The notes under the pieces: model-generated
What the model was told of the DNA's origin: nothing
The model's database searches: none
Seen by the model: only the letters and a program-made list of their open reading frames with translations
DNA from: Cucumis sativus
Lineage: Eukaryota; Streptophyta; Magnoliopsida; Cucurbitales; Cucurbitaceae
Direction: 5' to 3'
NCBI RefSeq assembly: GCF_000004075.3
Contig: NC_026655.2
Location: 26,955,489-27,019,488 of the forward strand
DNA length: 64,000 nt
Program-made: the position numbers and the translations under genes
In this document: positions 12,384 to 24,499 of the stretch, in pieces
Layout of the letters: every line of letters begins with the position of its first letter
Position numbering within the stretch: the first letter of the stretch is position 1

Positions 12384-13416
12384 ATGGCAAAGCATAATTT
12401 CCATGTGATTTCCCTATTATTCATGGTACTCATGTCATCCATTGTCTAGAGGAAACAACATTCTTGGTGCATATCATGGATCCGAAGGTAACAACCTCCC
12501 ACCACCATGGAAGGTGGTGCAACTCTGCCAAAAATACAATATTCGTCGCATTCGATTCAGTGAACCAAATCTCGATATTCTCTAACAGTTTCGTGGCACA
12601 TATATCGAAGTCTCTTTTAGCGTACCAGGTGCATTGATAACAAACCAGGCGACCAATGACACGACGGTGGAGGAGTGGTTTGTCAAGTACGTCGTACCAT
12701 TCATCGACGAGTTCACCATCAACTACATCGTTGTTGGTGACAAGGTCATACCGGGACTGAACGACAACATATTGCCTGTCATGAAATCCCTTCAAAATCT
12801 TCTCAATAGTCGTTACCTCGGACAAGTGAAAATCACCACGATGGTTGGCTTAGCCGCTTTGGGGGTTCAAACCCCTCCATCTAGTGGCGCTTTTGACCCA
12901 AACGTTCTCGAGAACATGAAAGGAATCCTTCAGTTCTTATGGGGACAAGGCTCGCCTTTGATGCTTAGCTTATATCCCCATTATGCATATGCTTACACGA
13001 GATACACTAATAATATAAGTTTGGGTTATGCAACATTCACTTCTCAAACATAACAAAACCCCCCGATACGAACTGACGGAGACTTAAGTTATAACAACAT
13101 CTTTGATGAAATGGTGGATGCCTCTTGTGCTGCAATCGATAAGGCAGATGTTGGAGATGTCGCCATTGCAATTGGGGAAACCGGATGGCCGACCCAGGGG
13201 AATTATGGTGCAGGCCCATCGCTTGCACTTACATACAATTTGAATTTTAATAATCCTATTACCTCTGGGAAGGGGACACCAATGAAGCCAAATGTTTATA
13301 TTGAAGGATTCATCAGAAGTTTATTCAACGAGAATGAAAAGCCAGAAGGGGAGTCACAATTTTATGGCATGTTCCATGTTGATTCCACACCTATTTATCC
13401 GTATGTGTTTAATTGA
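12384..13416 (+). pseudogene. Glucan endo-1,3-beta-glucosidase (GH17) pseudogene
   Basis: The intact family hydrolyses beta-1,3-glucans (callose, fungal walls) in the apoplast. An ATG at 12384 opens a signal-peptide-like 21 residues (MAKHNFHVISLLF...) that end in TAG at 12447. The mature domain resumes in another frame from about 12466, with GNNLPPP and VVGDKVIPG. In that frame TAA codons stand at 12583-12585 and 13051-13053, after which it continues unbroken through the nucleophile motif GETGWP and on to the end at 13416. The acid/base catalytic Glu, normally in VGNE, is replaced (VGDK), so even the intact parts would not be active. The frameshift, three nonsense codons and lost acid/base make this a pseudogene. 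It lacks the intron usually found after the signal peptide. It lies between two copies of a 1-kb repeat. The family call is very firm. Confidence 0.92.
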
Positions 13417-13753
13417 TGTAAAATTGAACATATTGATTTGTATTTGGAATAATCCAAAAAACATTGACTCATCTTTTTTAATTAAAAAATCTAATATAAT
13501 CTAAATCGATTCAAACTCTTCGTTATTATTATTATTTTTTTAATCTATTATAATACACACACATTCATTTTTTTTTATTAAAAAACCTACTATTATGTGG
13601 AGCTATTTATTTCTTTTACAATTATAACTTTTTTTTTTCTTTTACAATTAAGACCACACAAGCACTAAATTTTACTTATAATTTTCTTGTTTTGTCATTC
13701 ATATTTTGAAAAATAAGAGCCTTTTAAAAAATAGAACAAAGAAAACATATGTT
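13417..13753. other. 3' flank of the GH17 pseudogene
   Basis: AT-rich with several T-runs. Nothing else is supported. Confidence 0.4.
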
Positions 13754-14835
13754 TAAATAGTTGAATCGATGGAAAACTTAAATTCTTGCTTATTGAAGTT
13801 TCTTGACATATAATTCTTGTGATAAAGTTGGTGTCATTACATGTTTGCCTAGTGATAATTTCTAAGATTATTATACTTCACATTTTATAACAGGTTTATA
13901 TAGTAAATTGGATATTATTATTTTTTGTTTAATAAAATATTTTTGTTGGCGCTTTCAATAACGTCGCAAAAGTATTGCTTTTCTAAATTAAATTTTGATT
14001 TTAATACATCAAATGATCACAAATGAACCTTTAGCAACAACATTAAGTGTCACTAAAACATCAACTTTAGAGATGAGTGTACTATGTCACTATAAAAAAT
14101 AAAATGTGGCCAAACATATATTACTAAAAGTAAGTATTTAGTTACGCGCAAATGTCACTAAAATTATACATTTTGCGGCATGTATTTGTTGCATCGCTGG
14201 AACTTTTAGTTACGTGAATACTACGACAATCATAACGACGAATGACTCAACATCGCTATTACTTTTAGCGGCATTTTTTTCTTTTAGTGGCATCTTTTGT
14301 GCGTTACTAAAAACTCAATTTCTTTTAGTAAATATATAATTTTTATTTGAATTTTTTTTGTTGTATGTTAATTGGGTGGAAATTTGAACTATAAACACAT
14401 TGGACTTTAGTGCATTCATATGTGAATTGAACAAAGTTTTTGTTAACTTAAGGCTAACCTTATTCTAATAAAAGAAATAAGGTATTCGAAGGAAAGTGTA
14501 ATAAATATTTAGTTTTTAAAAATTATGGTTTTTTTAAAACTTTTTTCTCATTAGTTTATTTATTTTCAACTAAATCTTGAATTCATTAAAAAAAATTATA
14601 ACAATTTTTTGTTGGGACATTTTAAAATATAGCAAAATATTGCTGTTAAATATAACAAAATACATCAAAAACTCTCTTAACTTTTTTAAAAAATCATTCT
14701 ATATTTTACAAATAGTTTTTTTTATTAATGACAAATCTCCTTTTTTCTTTCTTTCAAAACTTACTATGAATTTTAGATGAAATTAAAATGGCTAATTATA
14801 CAAAAAAAAAAAAAAAAAAAAAACACTCCTAACTT
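13754..14835 (+). repeat. Right copy of the ~1-kb direct repeat flanking the GH17 pseudogene
   Basis: This is the partner of 10965-11999, in the same orientation and about 2.8 kb away. It has the same internal order: acttcacattttataacagg, then the CACTA-like subterminal motifs, then 'aattaaaatggctaattata' and an A-run at about 14802-14822. It differs by substitutions and indels, for example a ~20-bp deletion near 14008, so the duplication is not recent. Confidence 0.75.
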
Positions 14836-15574
14836 TAAGTTAAATAACATACTTCTATGGTTAGTTTTGGTTGAAAACTCTTGTAGGTTTAGTTTGTTAC
14901 ACAATTATCTTTAAACTTTAAGAAATAATATATCTCTCAACTTTCAAACGTTGCATTAAATACTATAATAAACCTTAAAAAAAGTTTTAAAAAATACTAT
15001 ATAAATACTTTTCTTTTCATATAAATACTCTTTTGTAACAAAGTATATTAAAATATTTAACTCCTTAGAGTCGTCTTGATGTTTAAATTCTTTCTTTTTT
15101 TTTTTCTTTTTTTAATTATTGATATACCTTACAAAATGATAAAGACAAGATGACGTACCAATAATTCAAAAGGTTTATTACCTTGTTATTTATGTACTAA
15201 TAATATTTTGTCTGAATGGGGATCTCACAAATAACATTTTTTTTAAAAAAAAAAACCTACCCAACTCTCGTGTGTACCAATAATTCAAAAGGTTTATTAT
15301 CTCGTTAGCATTAACTCACATTTATTACCTCATTATTCATGTCAACTATTTTCAATTACTCACTCATATAATAATTATCAACTCAACTTAATTGTTTTTT
15401 TTTAAAAAAAAACTCAATCCAAACATCCTCAAGAGTTTTTTTAGAGAAGAAAAATTATCATAAAAGTCAAACAATTAACAAGGAGAGCGAGAGCAAGAGC
15501 GAGAGAGGCAATCGAAGAGGAGGTAATGACGTGTAGTTAAACATTAAGAGCATTTTTTATTTTGTTTTTTGCAA
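14836..15574. other. AT-rich spacer, no gene seen
   Basis: It contains short A/T runs and a repeated phrase (accaataattcaaaaggttt at about 15157 and 15276). A purine-rich patch lies at 15479-15520. No gene is supported. Confidence 0.4.
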
Positions 15575-16150
15575 GTATCAATTTATACATCTAGATTTTA
15601 TAGATTATTTCAATTTAAACTTTAAACTAATAATTTTATATCAATTTAAATAATAAACTTTGCACAGTTCTATCAATTTAAAACCTCAACTAATAATTGT
15701 ATCAATTTTATTTATGTGTATCAATTTCAACCTATTATTATGTTTTATCTGATTTTGCATGCATCACGTGATATTTCTAATTTTATCAAGTAAATCTCTA
15801 AACTAATTTACATATTTATCAAGTAAATCTCTAAACTAATTTACATAAACAAATCAATTCAAAACATTCAAAAGTATACACTTGCTTACTATATAATCTA
15901 TATACTGCATTGATTCACTTATAACAATTTATCAATTTAATTGAAATAATAAATATTTTGCATGATATGTTTTAAGCTAAACTTGAAAGAAGGTTTTAAA
16001 GTAGCACGGTCATGAAAGTTTAGCGTTCAATTAACTATATATGTTTATGAAAATTGATTTAAATTGACACACTTACTAGCTTTGGGTTAAATCGGATACA
16101 AACCATAAATTCAAGATTTAATTTGATATAACTGATACAATTCATTGTAT
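15575..16150. repeat. Fold-back-like repeat with 'gtatcaattta' motifs in both orientations
   Basis: The left half repeats variants of 'tatcaatttaaac' and the right half carries reverse-complement variants ('gtttaaattgata' type). The same phrase family recurs at 59990-60400. Inside is a ~34-bp tandem duplication at about 15785-15845 (tatcaagtaaatctctaaac twice). I infer a decayed fold-back or MITE-like element; exact ends are not resolved. Confidence 0.45.
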
Positions 16151-18210
16151 ATTTGCCACTTCTTTTAACGTTAAAGTACTAAGCAACTTTTGAAAGTTTG
16201 ATGGGTTCATATGTCAACATTTTTTAACTTATTTATTTATTTAAATTTTGGAAATTACTTAAAAGAACTTTATCTATTTATTTAAATTTAACCGATTAAA
16301 ATTTTAAATTTATAATTAGTTGACGCCAATTCAACCATGCAAGAAAGTGACTTAAGTATTTAAACTTACTCAACTACTCGAATTCCTAATATCTTTTTAT
16401 AAGATATGGTTTTGAATACAAAGGTTATATGTTAACATGAGTATACAACAATTGACAAATAGTTATATAAGCTAATTCATATTTTTAAATGTATCTAAAA
16501 TATAAATCAAAATATAACTGTTTATCTATGATTGACAACGATAGACTAAGATATATTACCACTATATGTACTTATTTATTGAAAAGTCGTGATTTATTAT
16601 AGATAAACGGTGATATTGTTTGACAAAAAAATTGTTAAAAGAAAGTGAGGATATTTAAGTAAATTAAAAGGTAGGAAAGTAGATGTGGGGGAAGTTGGAA
16701 TATCATAAATAAGAAAGAGGGAAAGCACCAAAATCTCAAAATTAGAAAAAGAAAGTCAAAATTGATGGGCAGTGGAGTTGGTCAAATTGATTGAACCTAT
16801 CCTTCCATTATATTTCCCACATCATTTTCAATTACCATTTTCATTACATCCTCATACCTAATCTTCTTCACAATTATTAATACACATATACAACTTTTAT
16901 TTATATATATTTTTTTTGAATTTTTGAAAGGTAAAATATTCTTTTATTCTCTAACTTAATAGTTTTTATTATTATGTTTTTTCAATTGTATAAATTTAGT
17001 TGATGTGCTTTTCGTAGATGAATTTAATCATTAAAAAAATATAATCTAAATTGGTTAAATAATGATAAAAATTCAATGAAAAATAATAATAATGTGTGAT
17101 TATATTTTAAGTTTATAAAGAAAATAAGATATACTTAAGGCAAAGTAATTTGATTAATTAGGTAATATGTTCTTTTGATGTATCATTAGAGTTTTGAAAG
17201 TATTTTTTTTTCCTCCTTAGATATTATTAAAAAAAAAAACTTTCAATTCATCCATCATATTGCAATAGAAAAATAATTAGTCACATCTTTCTTTTATTTT
17301 TCTTTTTCAACTAAAATAATAAGTTGGTTTAGAGAAATTGTTCACATTAAATTCGTATTTTAACAAAGAATTTCCTTTCATTTTCTTAATAACAACATTG
17401 ACAAAAAAAAATTGTCAATAATTATAATAAAAATTGTCAATATTTTTTCTACTTAACAAAAATATTTTCGTAATAGATTTTAAATCTATCATATAATTAT
17501 AATAAAAAATTCTTAAAAAATTGATGAATAAAGTATCCAAATAAGAAACCCACTTAAAAAAAGAGAATATTTTCCATTATGGTGTGGAATTAGTGAAGTT
17601 ACCACTACAAATTTGCATTAAATTATTGGACTTTGAATGGACAAATTTTCTTATTTACTTTTTGACCCAAATGAGAGAGAGAGAGAGAGAGAGAGAGGAC
17701 AATTTAAATAATTACCAAATGACAAAAGACCTTTTAAATCTATTGACCTTCCAAATTCCTAAAAAGCTTAGTGCCTTCTACCCATCATTCCCACTCACTT
17801 TCTATTTACATCTTCAAAAATACTTAGGTGTATCTCCACAACCTCCAACAATTACATGATCTATATATTATATCAAATTAAAATTTGTTACATAATAATT
17901 TTAAAAGATAATTATTGTTTAGGTGCGAGTGTAACCTAATCATTATTTTCTAAACTTTATTCTTTTTATTATAAGTTAAAATTGAGTGTATATGGTGTAA
18001 TTTTATTTCAAAATTGTTGAAAGAGTATGAAAGATTGAAAAATTAAATAAAACTATCAATTATAATAGGAATATTTATAAAATTGATTAAGTTTGAGGAG
18101 AGTTTGGTTGAAAAATTGTGTTAGAATGTTGAGGTAATAGATAAGTTATTTTAAAGGAGAAAAAAGAAAAAGGAAAAAGAGAATCTCAAGAAAGTCATTC
18201 ACGTTTTCTT
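16151..18210. other. AT-rich spacer with (GA)n microsatellite
   Basis: A (GA)13-type microsatellite lies at 17673-17698. The 91-codon frame across it (17584-17859) is AT-rich and low-complexity and has no family features. No gene is supported. Confidence 0.45.
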
Positions 18211-18263
18211 TACGTTGTCATTCCCAAAGCCTACAGAAAAAAGGAAAAAAAACCCCAACTTTC

Positions 18264-18311
18264 CTCTTCTTCTTCTTCTTCTTCTTCTCCTTCTCCTCCT
18301 TCTCCTTTTTC
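18264..18311 (+). promoter_or_regulatory. CTT/CTC-rich 5' leader of the LRR gene
   Basis: A pyrimidine-rich run of ctt and ctc triplets lies about 125-170 bp upstream of the LRR start codon at 18436. CT-rich leaders are common in plant 5' UTRs. No clear TATA box is seen at a fitting distance. Confidence 0.45.
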
Positions 18312-18435
18312 CATCTTTCATTTCTCCGATTCAAATTTTCTCAACAAATTTCTCCAATTTCCCCTTTCAAAATCTTCAATTAATCCACTTAATTTTGCGC
18401 CCCTTTTCTTCAATCTTCCAGTCTCAGGGTTAGCC

Positions 18436-21434
18436 ATGTCGGCGACTCGCTTCTGGACTTCCTCCACTTTCTTCTTTCTCCTTTCCCTAACCCTAACTTC
18501 CCTTTTTCCTCTTGCCTTTTCCAACTCCGAAGGCGATGCTCTCTACACTCTCCGTCGCAGCTTCTCCGATCCCGATAACGTTCTTCAGAGTTGGGATCCT
18601 ACTCTCGTCAACCCTTGTACTTGGTTCCATATCACTTGTAATCAGGATAACCGCGTTACCCGAGTGTACGGTTTTTCTTTCTTTTTTTCCTATTTCATTG
18701 CTAACTGTTTTCTTTATTTAGAATACTCTTGTTTTTTGTATTTTATTATACGGGTTGTTTGTAAAATTTGACGAATTGTAATACTTACTCTTGTTTTTTG
18801 TATTTTATTATATGGGTTGTTTGTGAAATTTGACGAATTGTAATATTTCAAGAAGGAAGTGGAATTTTACCCATTTGGGTAATTGTTTGATTAGATTATT
18901 GGTTTTGATTTTCAGGGATTTGGGGAATTCTAATTTGTCTGGACATCTTGTTCCTGAACTTGGAAGGCTTGAGCATCTGCAATATTTGTATGTGGTTTCT
19001 AGTTTACTTTGCTTATGTTCTTTGAATGATAGGATTTGACAATAAATGTATACGAGTGTTTAAAATTGTTTTTTCGTAGATTTTATTTGAAAGAGATATT
19101 CATGATTTTCTTATTTATTTTTGGATAAGAAATAATTTCATCGATGAATGAAATAATTCGAAGTTTATTCAGAAGAGCACGTTAAAATGGGATTACAAAA
19201 TCATACTCCAATTAGGAATAAGGTGGCAGCGGTTGAGGAGAATTGGATTAGTGCGTAGTGGTTTTGTATAGTTTCATTGACTAGCAGGAGGAACTCACGA
19301 AGTACAATGTGACCGTGGAGAATTGGATTGTTTCTCTCTCCCATGTCCCAAACTACTACCAATTTGTACTAACTCTTATACTTCCTTGTACGAGTATTTA
19401 CAATCGTCCACTCTAACCCCACACAGCACAAAGTTCAGTTGCATGGGCCTCATGTTTGCATCTCTTCTATCCATTTTCCCAATTACCCGTTTCTTATCTC
19501 TCTTCATGAGGGTCTATCTAAGAGAATTTGAATAGTGTCTCCTTGCTTTCCTTGTTCATAATGTGGAAAAAAAAGAAAAAGAAAGGGCTGGTATCTAAAG
19601 CTTGTCGGATATATTAATTATACATGTGTGGATCTTCTGATTGTTGATTTTCTTAATGCTGCTGTGACTAAATATGTAGGGAACTTTACAAAAACAACAT
19701 CCATGGAACTATTCCAGATGAGCTTGGAAACTTGAAGAGCCTCATCAGTTTGGACCTATATAACAACAATATCACTGGAAGAATTCCAGTTTCTTTGGGG
19801 AAATTGAAATCTCTTGTGTTCTTGTGAGTTCCATTCACGCTACTCATATTTTTTTTAGCTTGGTTATGTTGGTTTAGATGTTTTATGTTCTTTGTTACTC
19901 CAATTTTTATTGGCTAACAGTTTTTTTTATAATTATAGATCATAATCTTACAAAAAGTTATTGTTCCATGTTTTAAAGAAAAGTATCTTTCCACTTCTAC
20001 TTGGTAGTTGATGCTAGGATTGTGAAACCAATGGCTATCAATTTTGTGTTTTTGGATGGGAAGTAAAATCTGAATGAATGCTTTCTCCAGTGACCCTTTC
20101 TTTTCACAATCTTTTGTCTGAACTTTTATTTTGTTTGCAGACGGCTTAATGATAACCGATTAAATGGACCAATCCCGAGAGAACTTACTGGAGTTACAAG
20201 CCTTAAAGTTGTGTAAGTCTTTGTATACAACTCTGGTTGAAGTTTTGTGCCATGCCATGTGATTGGTTTATGATGAGATGTGTCTCCTTTGCTTCAGGGA
20301 TGTCTCAAGTAATAACTTGTGTGGGACCATACCAACCAGTGGACCATTTGAGCACATACCTTTAAACAAGTAGGCCTTTGAATTTTTTTCCTTCTCCATT
20401 TCTTTTCACTTACTATTTCATATTTTGAAGTGCATAAAAAGTTTATAATGCTGAGTAACTGTCTCTTGCTAACATCTATCCAAAGTGGGAAAAGAGAATA
20501 AAATGAATGATATTCTGTTTTCATCATAACATGTGGACTTCATCCCCCTTTTACTTCTGTGCTTAAATCAAAATTAGTGTCTGAAACCGACGTTGGTAGT
20601 AGATATATTTCATTATATAACTTCTCATACATGGTGTTAACTGTTCAGTAAATTATCAATAGATCCTTACCCAATTAAGGTAAGAAAATGGAAATGGCTC
20701 TACAGGTTTTATAAGTTAGGGCAATTATTTCCTATCAGAAGGTGCTACAAGAGGTCTTCCTTTCTTACAAGGCAATCTTTCTGGTTCCTAGTCTTTCTGG
20801 AACTTCTTTTTTAACTAATCACTATTCCTCCTCCCCCCTACACTTTTGCCTAACCACACAACAAATGACTAGGAGCCATTTCTCTTATTACTCAACTACC
20901 CTTCACTACTTTTGAGCTTCTAATTGGTTGGCTGGGGTAAATCTCACTATTGAGTATTGGGCCTACCACTTATATGATTGGAAGTAATGTTGGATTTGGA
21001 GACTGTGATAAAAGGCTGCAGAATTAATTCCTAAATCTTAGATACTCCATGTGCACATTGTCTGCTTGCTGTAGCATTGTTTATATTGTCGTTTACTCTT
21101 TTCTTTGAGGTCGTGATGTTAATTCTGATTCTCATGATTTCTGTCCATGTAAACAATATGCTTTGTTTCTTTCAATCCCTCTCTCCATATTCTTCCTTTT
21201 GTTTTTTCCTTTTCCCTGACAACTGACTACTAACTAATCAATAAGAAGTTATCTTTATTTCTTGTTGTATCCTTGAGCACTAGTCTCTTTTCATTTCAGA
21301 GTCTTGTATCCTTTTCCTTGAAAAAAGAAAAAACTAATGAATAAGTTTCTTTTTGATGCAGCTTTGAGAATAACCCTAGAATGGAAGGACCAGAATTATT
21401 GGGACTTGCTAGCTATGACACAAATTGCACATAG
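18436..21434 (+). CDS. Small secreted leucine-rich-repeat protein, LRR1 / SERK-ectodomain type
   Basis: The model has six exons: 18436-18665, 18916-18987, 19680-19823, 20141-20212, 20298-20369 and 21362-21434. All introns are GT-AG and the coding total is 663 bp, 220 aa. Residues 1-29 are the signal peptide. Residues 31-70 are an LRRNT_2 cap with the Cys61/Cys68 pair (CTWFHITC). About five plant-type LRRs follow (LxxLxxLxLxxNxxxGxIP), encoded by 72-bp exons and one 144-bp double exon, all in the same phase, which is the SERK-family architecture. The chain ends at SYDTNCT with no transmembrane or kinase domain, so it is a complete LRR-only protein of the size of Arabidopsis LRR1 (AT5G21090, from memory). 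Such proteins are apoplastic or cell-surface and are linked to immunity and receptor-complex modulation. The sequence does not show a partner. Confidence 0.93.
18724..18847 (+). repeat. 62-bp tandem duplication in intron 1 of the LRR gene
   Basis: Two nearly identical 62-bp units (starting 'tactcttgttttttgtattt') lie head to tail at 18724-18785 and 18786-18847. They differ at a few bases and lie inside the first intron, away from the splice sites. Confidence 0.85.
19095..19330. repeat. Dispersed-repeat-like insert in intron 2 of the LRR gene
   Basis: The phrase 'ggataagaaataatttcatc' followed by 'gatgaatgaaataattcg' and 'gggattacaaaatcatactc' resembles a repeat common in dicot introns and spacers, as I remember it. 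A related patch seems to occur at 60470-60640. This could explain why intron 2 (18988-19679) is longer than its neighbours. Confidence 0.3.
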
Positions 21435-22814
21435 AAGGTGATGCTACAATATTTACAGCTTAAGAATGAGAAGAATAGGGTATTATGGGGGGGAGTAATA
21501 GTGTTTTTTTCACTCAAAATAGTGAATTGGATTGGGAAATACTAGAAATCTAAAATGACAGATTGGTGTATGTAAATTGTGTAATACCAAATGCTTTGGT
21601 ATTTTGTAACAGTATTTTTCGACTGCCACTACATGAGTTTGTGCTAATGGTAATTCTATCAACTGTTTGTTCATCTTGTTGTCTGTTCAGTAAATACAGT
21701 AGGAGTTTAATTTTACTTTTGATTTGTCAACTTCCAAATTTTCTCATAGCTTATGGTAAACTTAATGGTATGAATAAAATCTGTTTTAGTCAATAGAATC
21801 CTATCAATCGGGTTGGTTGGGTTGGCATTTGTTAGGTTGATCACATTTCATTTGGTAATCTGCAATCAGATGATGAATATCTGTTAGGTCCATGTAGACT
21901 TTCTTATGAAATCCAAAGGGATATTTAACAGCCTTGTTTCCTTCACTGAATTATGTTTTCTAAATCACAGATTATTTTTCATGGAACTTCTAAACTCATT
22001 CTTATGTCTCAAATTATAGCTTAATTAATTAATAATTTAATATAAAGTATTTATTACTATTAATTTTAACTTATTTCTTAAACACAAACATATTATATGC
22101 TATGTTTAACTTATTTAATACAAAACATTATTATTAATTATCAATTTTTTTATCTACAATCCAAATCACCTCGTAAGAAAGAAAGAATATAGTTACTAGC
22201 TATATAAATAGATTTGCACTTTGAAATTGTTAAAGATTTGCATTTTGAAATTGTTGAGAATCACTTGAAATCATGTTCCATAAACCTAACATAATTTTTA
22301 TATGATTAAAATCGATTTTGAATGATTAATAACGTGTTTTCGAATAATTTTAATAATTTCAAGATCATTTCTAAACATGTCTTAAATAAATATAAGTTTA
22401 AGATCAAAAAAAACTTTCAATATAAATATGTATTTATGTGAAAAACTAAAACTATTACCTACCAAAGAAATTGCACACCAAGAAACTATTGTAATTATAG
22501 TGAATTTGATGAGAGTTTTGTACTAAATAGACCTTTTTGAAATTAAGTATGTGATTGGAGACTTAGTTCTCACGAAAGTACGAATTCTAACATTTTTTTA
22601 TACGTCAATCTCACAAAAGTACGAATTCTACGGCATTTTTACAATTTTACAATTCATTCTATTAGGAATAAAATCTCAATCATGATTGATCACCCTAAAC
22701 TCTAAACCCTTAAAAAACGGTATTAAAACAAATTAAGATTTGGGTTTATTTTTTGTTATGAAAATCCAAGAATGGAAATGATAAATAATTATTATTTTGG
22801 TTAAGAAAACAGAA
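21435..22814. other. LRR gene 3' UTR and AT-rich spacer
   Basis: About 350 bp after the stop is probably 3' UTR (aataaa at about 21774). The short frame 21563-21796 has no features. The remainder to the tRNA is AT-rich, with a repeated 'agtacgaattcta' phrase at 22578 and 22619. Confidence 0.45.
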
Positions 22815-22898
22815 GTCAGGATGGCCGAGTGGTCTAAGGCGCCAGACTCAAGTTCTGGTCCTCTAACGAGGGCGTGGGTTCAAATCCCACTTCTGACA
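22815..22898 (+). tRNA. tRNA-Leu (anticodon CAA), copy 1
   Basis: This is an 84-bp nuclear-type class II tRNA that reads UUG codons. The acceptor stem gtcagga pairs with ttctgac (one G-T pair), the discriminator is A, and the anticodon stem ccaga/tctgg is perfect round the loop ctcaagt. The variable arm has a cctc/gagg stem, and the T arm carries ggttcaaatcc. Both internal pol III promoter boxes are therefore present. There is no intron. A run of five T starts one base after the gene (22899 on) and would serve as a pol III terminator. All signs point to a working gene. Confidence 0.95.
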
Positions 22899-24007
22899 TT
22901 TTTATTTTCCCTCATTGTTTAAGTTTCTTAAACTAAGGGCCCATGGAAACCCTATGTAAACAAGGGAGGTCTAATAACCCCTTTCATCTGCTTCTTTTAT
23001 AAATAAGTTAATAGGTTTTTTTTGGGTAAAAACAGTCACTAAATTTAAAGTAAAATGTATTATTTTACCCTTCTTCACTCTAATATTTGAAATAAGTAGA
23101 ATAAAATTTATGAATGGAGAAATTATTGCTTTCAAGAAAATGAGAAATTAGTACAATTTTCCAAAATTTATGACAGAAATAACCTTCTAATAAAGAGGTG
23201 TCAAACATTTCTGATGCTAAAAAGTGAAACGTCAGGAATTGATGGAGTTATTTATGATGTTTCACTTATGACATTGGAATAGGGGGATCTCTCAACCCTT
23301 TCAAAGTGCATTGGAAGATTCCCTACATATTTGTGTTTTGTGTTCACATAACATAAAACTCAAATATAGAGCGTAGTTGTCCATAACTTTGAGCATAGTT
23401 GTCTGAAGGCAGCTTGTCCAACCTTTCGTCCCAAAAAACTTCATTTTGGACCCCAAATTGGATTACACAATGTTTTTATTAAAGTTTCATTGTTTTGAAG
23501 TTTGGAACTACCACTTTGAAGTTCCTCTATGGTTCTAAATTTTGCATCTTTCTTTCTTTTATATGTAGTAACAATACAAGAACATAAATAATTATGTTTG
23601 ACGGCACCCATATGTAGCTACGTCCAAGTTTCATTGTAACTACGTCGTAGATACTTGATTTGAATTACTAATTGCTTTTCTATCATTATTTTTCAGGGCC
23701 AAAGCAATGAGTTTTATGTCATCTTTAACTTAGAAGACTACAAAAGTATGTTTTGTTTAGATCATGGAGTTCATTTCTATGACCTTGATAACAAAGATTT
23801 TAAACCTCTTCTCTTTCTTTTGTGGATTATTTAATGAGCGTACACATTTCTTATTAGCAATGACTATGCATTTTATTTCACATGTACGATGTTACAAATT
23901 AAGTGTTTGGAAACAAGTGAAGATGTAGCCATAAAAAGAGTATTATGCAGGGTAAGCCATATATATACATTCCATTTAATAATGGAATATATATATTTTT
24001 TAAAAAA
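22899..24007. other. AT-rich spacer, no gene seen
   Basis: Short open frames only; none has a splice context or family motif that I recognise. Confidence 0.4.
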
Positions 24008-24250
24008 GAGGATCTCCCGATGCACAACACGATGCGTCAGGAGATCATGGGAAACTCTCGATGTCATCCATACGTCGGGAGTTCTCCTCGATCTCTTGAC
24101 GCATAATGTTGTGCGTTGGGAGATTCTCTCTCGACACATTTTTTCAACCTCGATTTCAACAGGCTTTTATGTGTCAGGAGATCTTTTTCCAACACATTTT
24201 CGTGTAACGCGTTTGTGCGTTGGGAGATCACCATTTTCTTGTATTGCAAG
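24008..24250. repeat. Inverted-repeat element with 'ctcccgatgcacaaca' motifs
   Basis: The segment at about 24008-24047 (gaggatctcccgatgcac...) is nearly the reverse complement of about 24088-24126 (...gttgtgcgttgggagattc). Further copies of 'gtgcgttgggagatc' and 'gtgtcaggagatc' follow to 24228. The block is GC-richer than its surroundings. Its design resembles the subterminal repeats of plant CACTA elements, but no tttcttgtagtg end is attached here. Several short open frames on both strands are by-products of the repeat. Confidence 0.55.
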
Positions 24251-24499
24251 ACGCTCAAGGGAAGTCTAGAGCTTGACCGCTACTTGGGGAGGTGTGAGAC
24301 CTGTGTTGGGACAGAATATTGATCTCAAAATCAATCTTTTTAACTTTTTTTTTTTTAATTAGAAGACTCGTCATTTTTTATATATATATATATAAATGTC
24401 AAAATCAACCCTATTTATGTAAAAAGTTTCAAAACTAGCATATTTAGGTAATAAGTTTTCAAAACAGTATCATTTTGGTAATCATTCAAATTATCACTA

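Noticed and set aside
12430-12825. 131-codon minus-strand frame
   Set aside because: It lies antisense to the clear GH17 homology and has no features.
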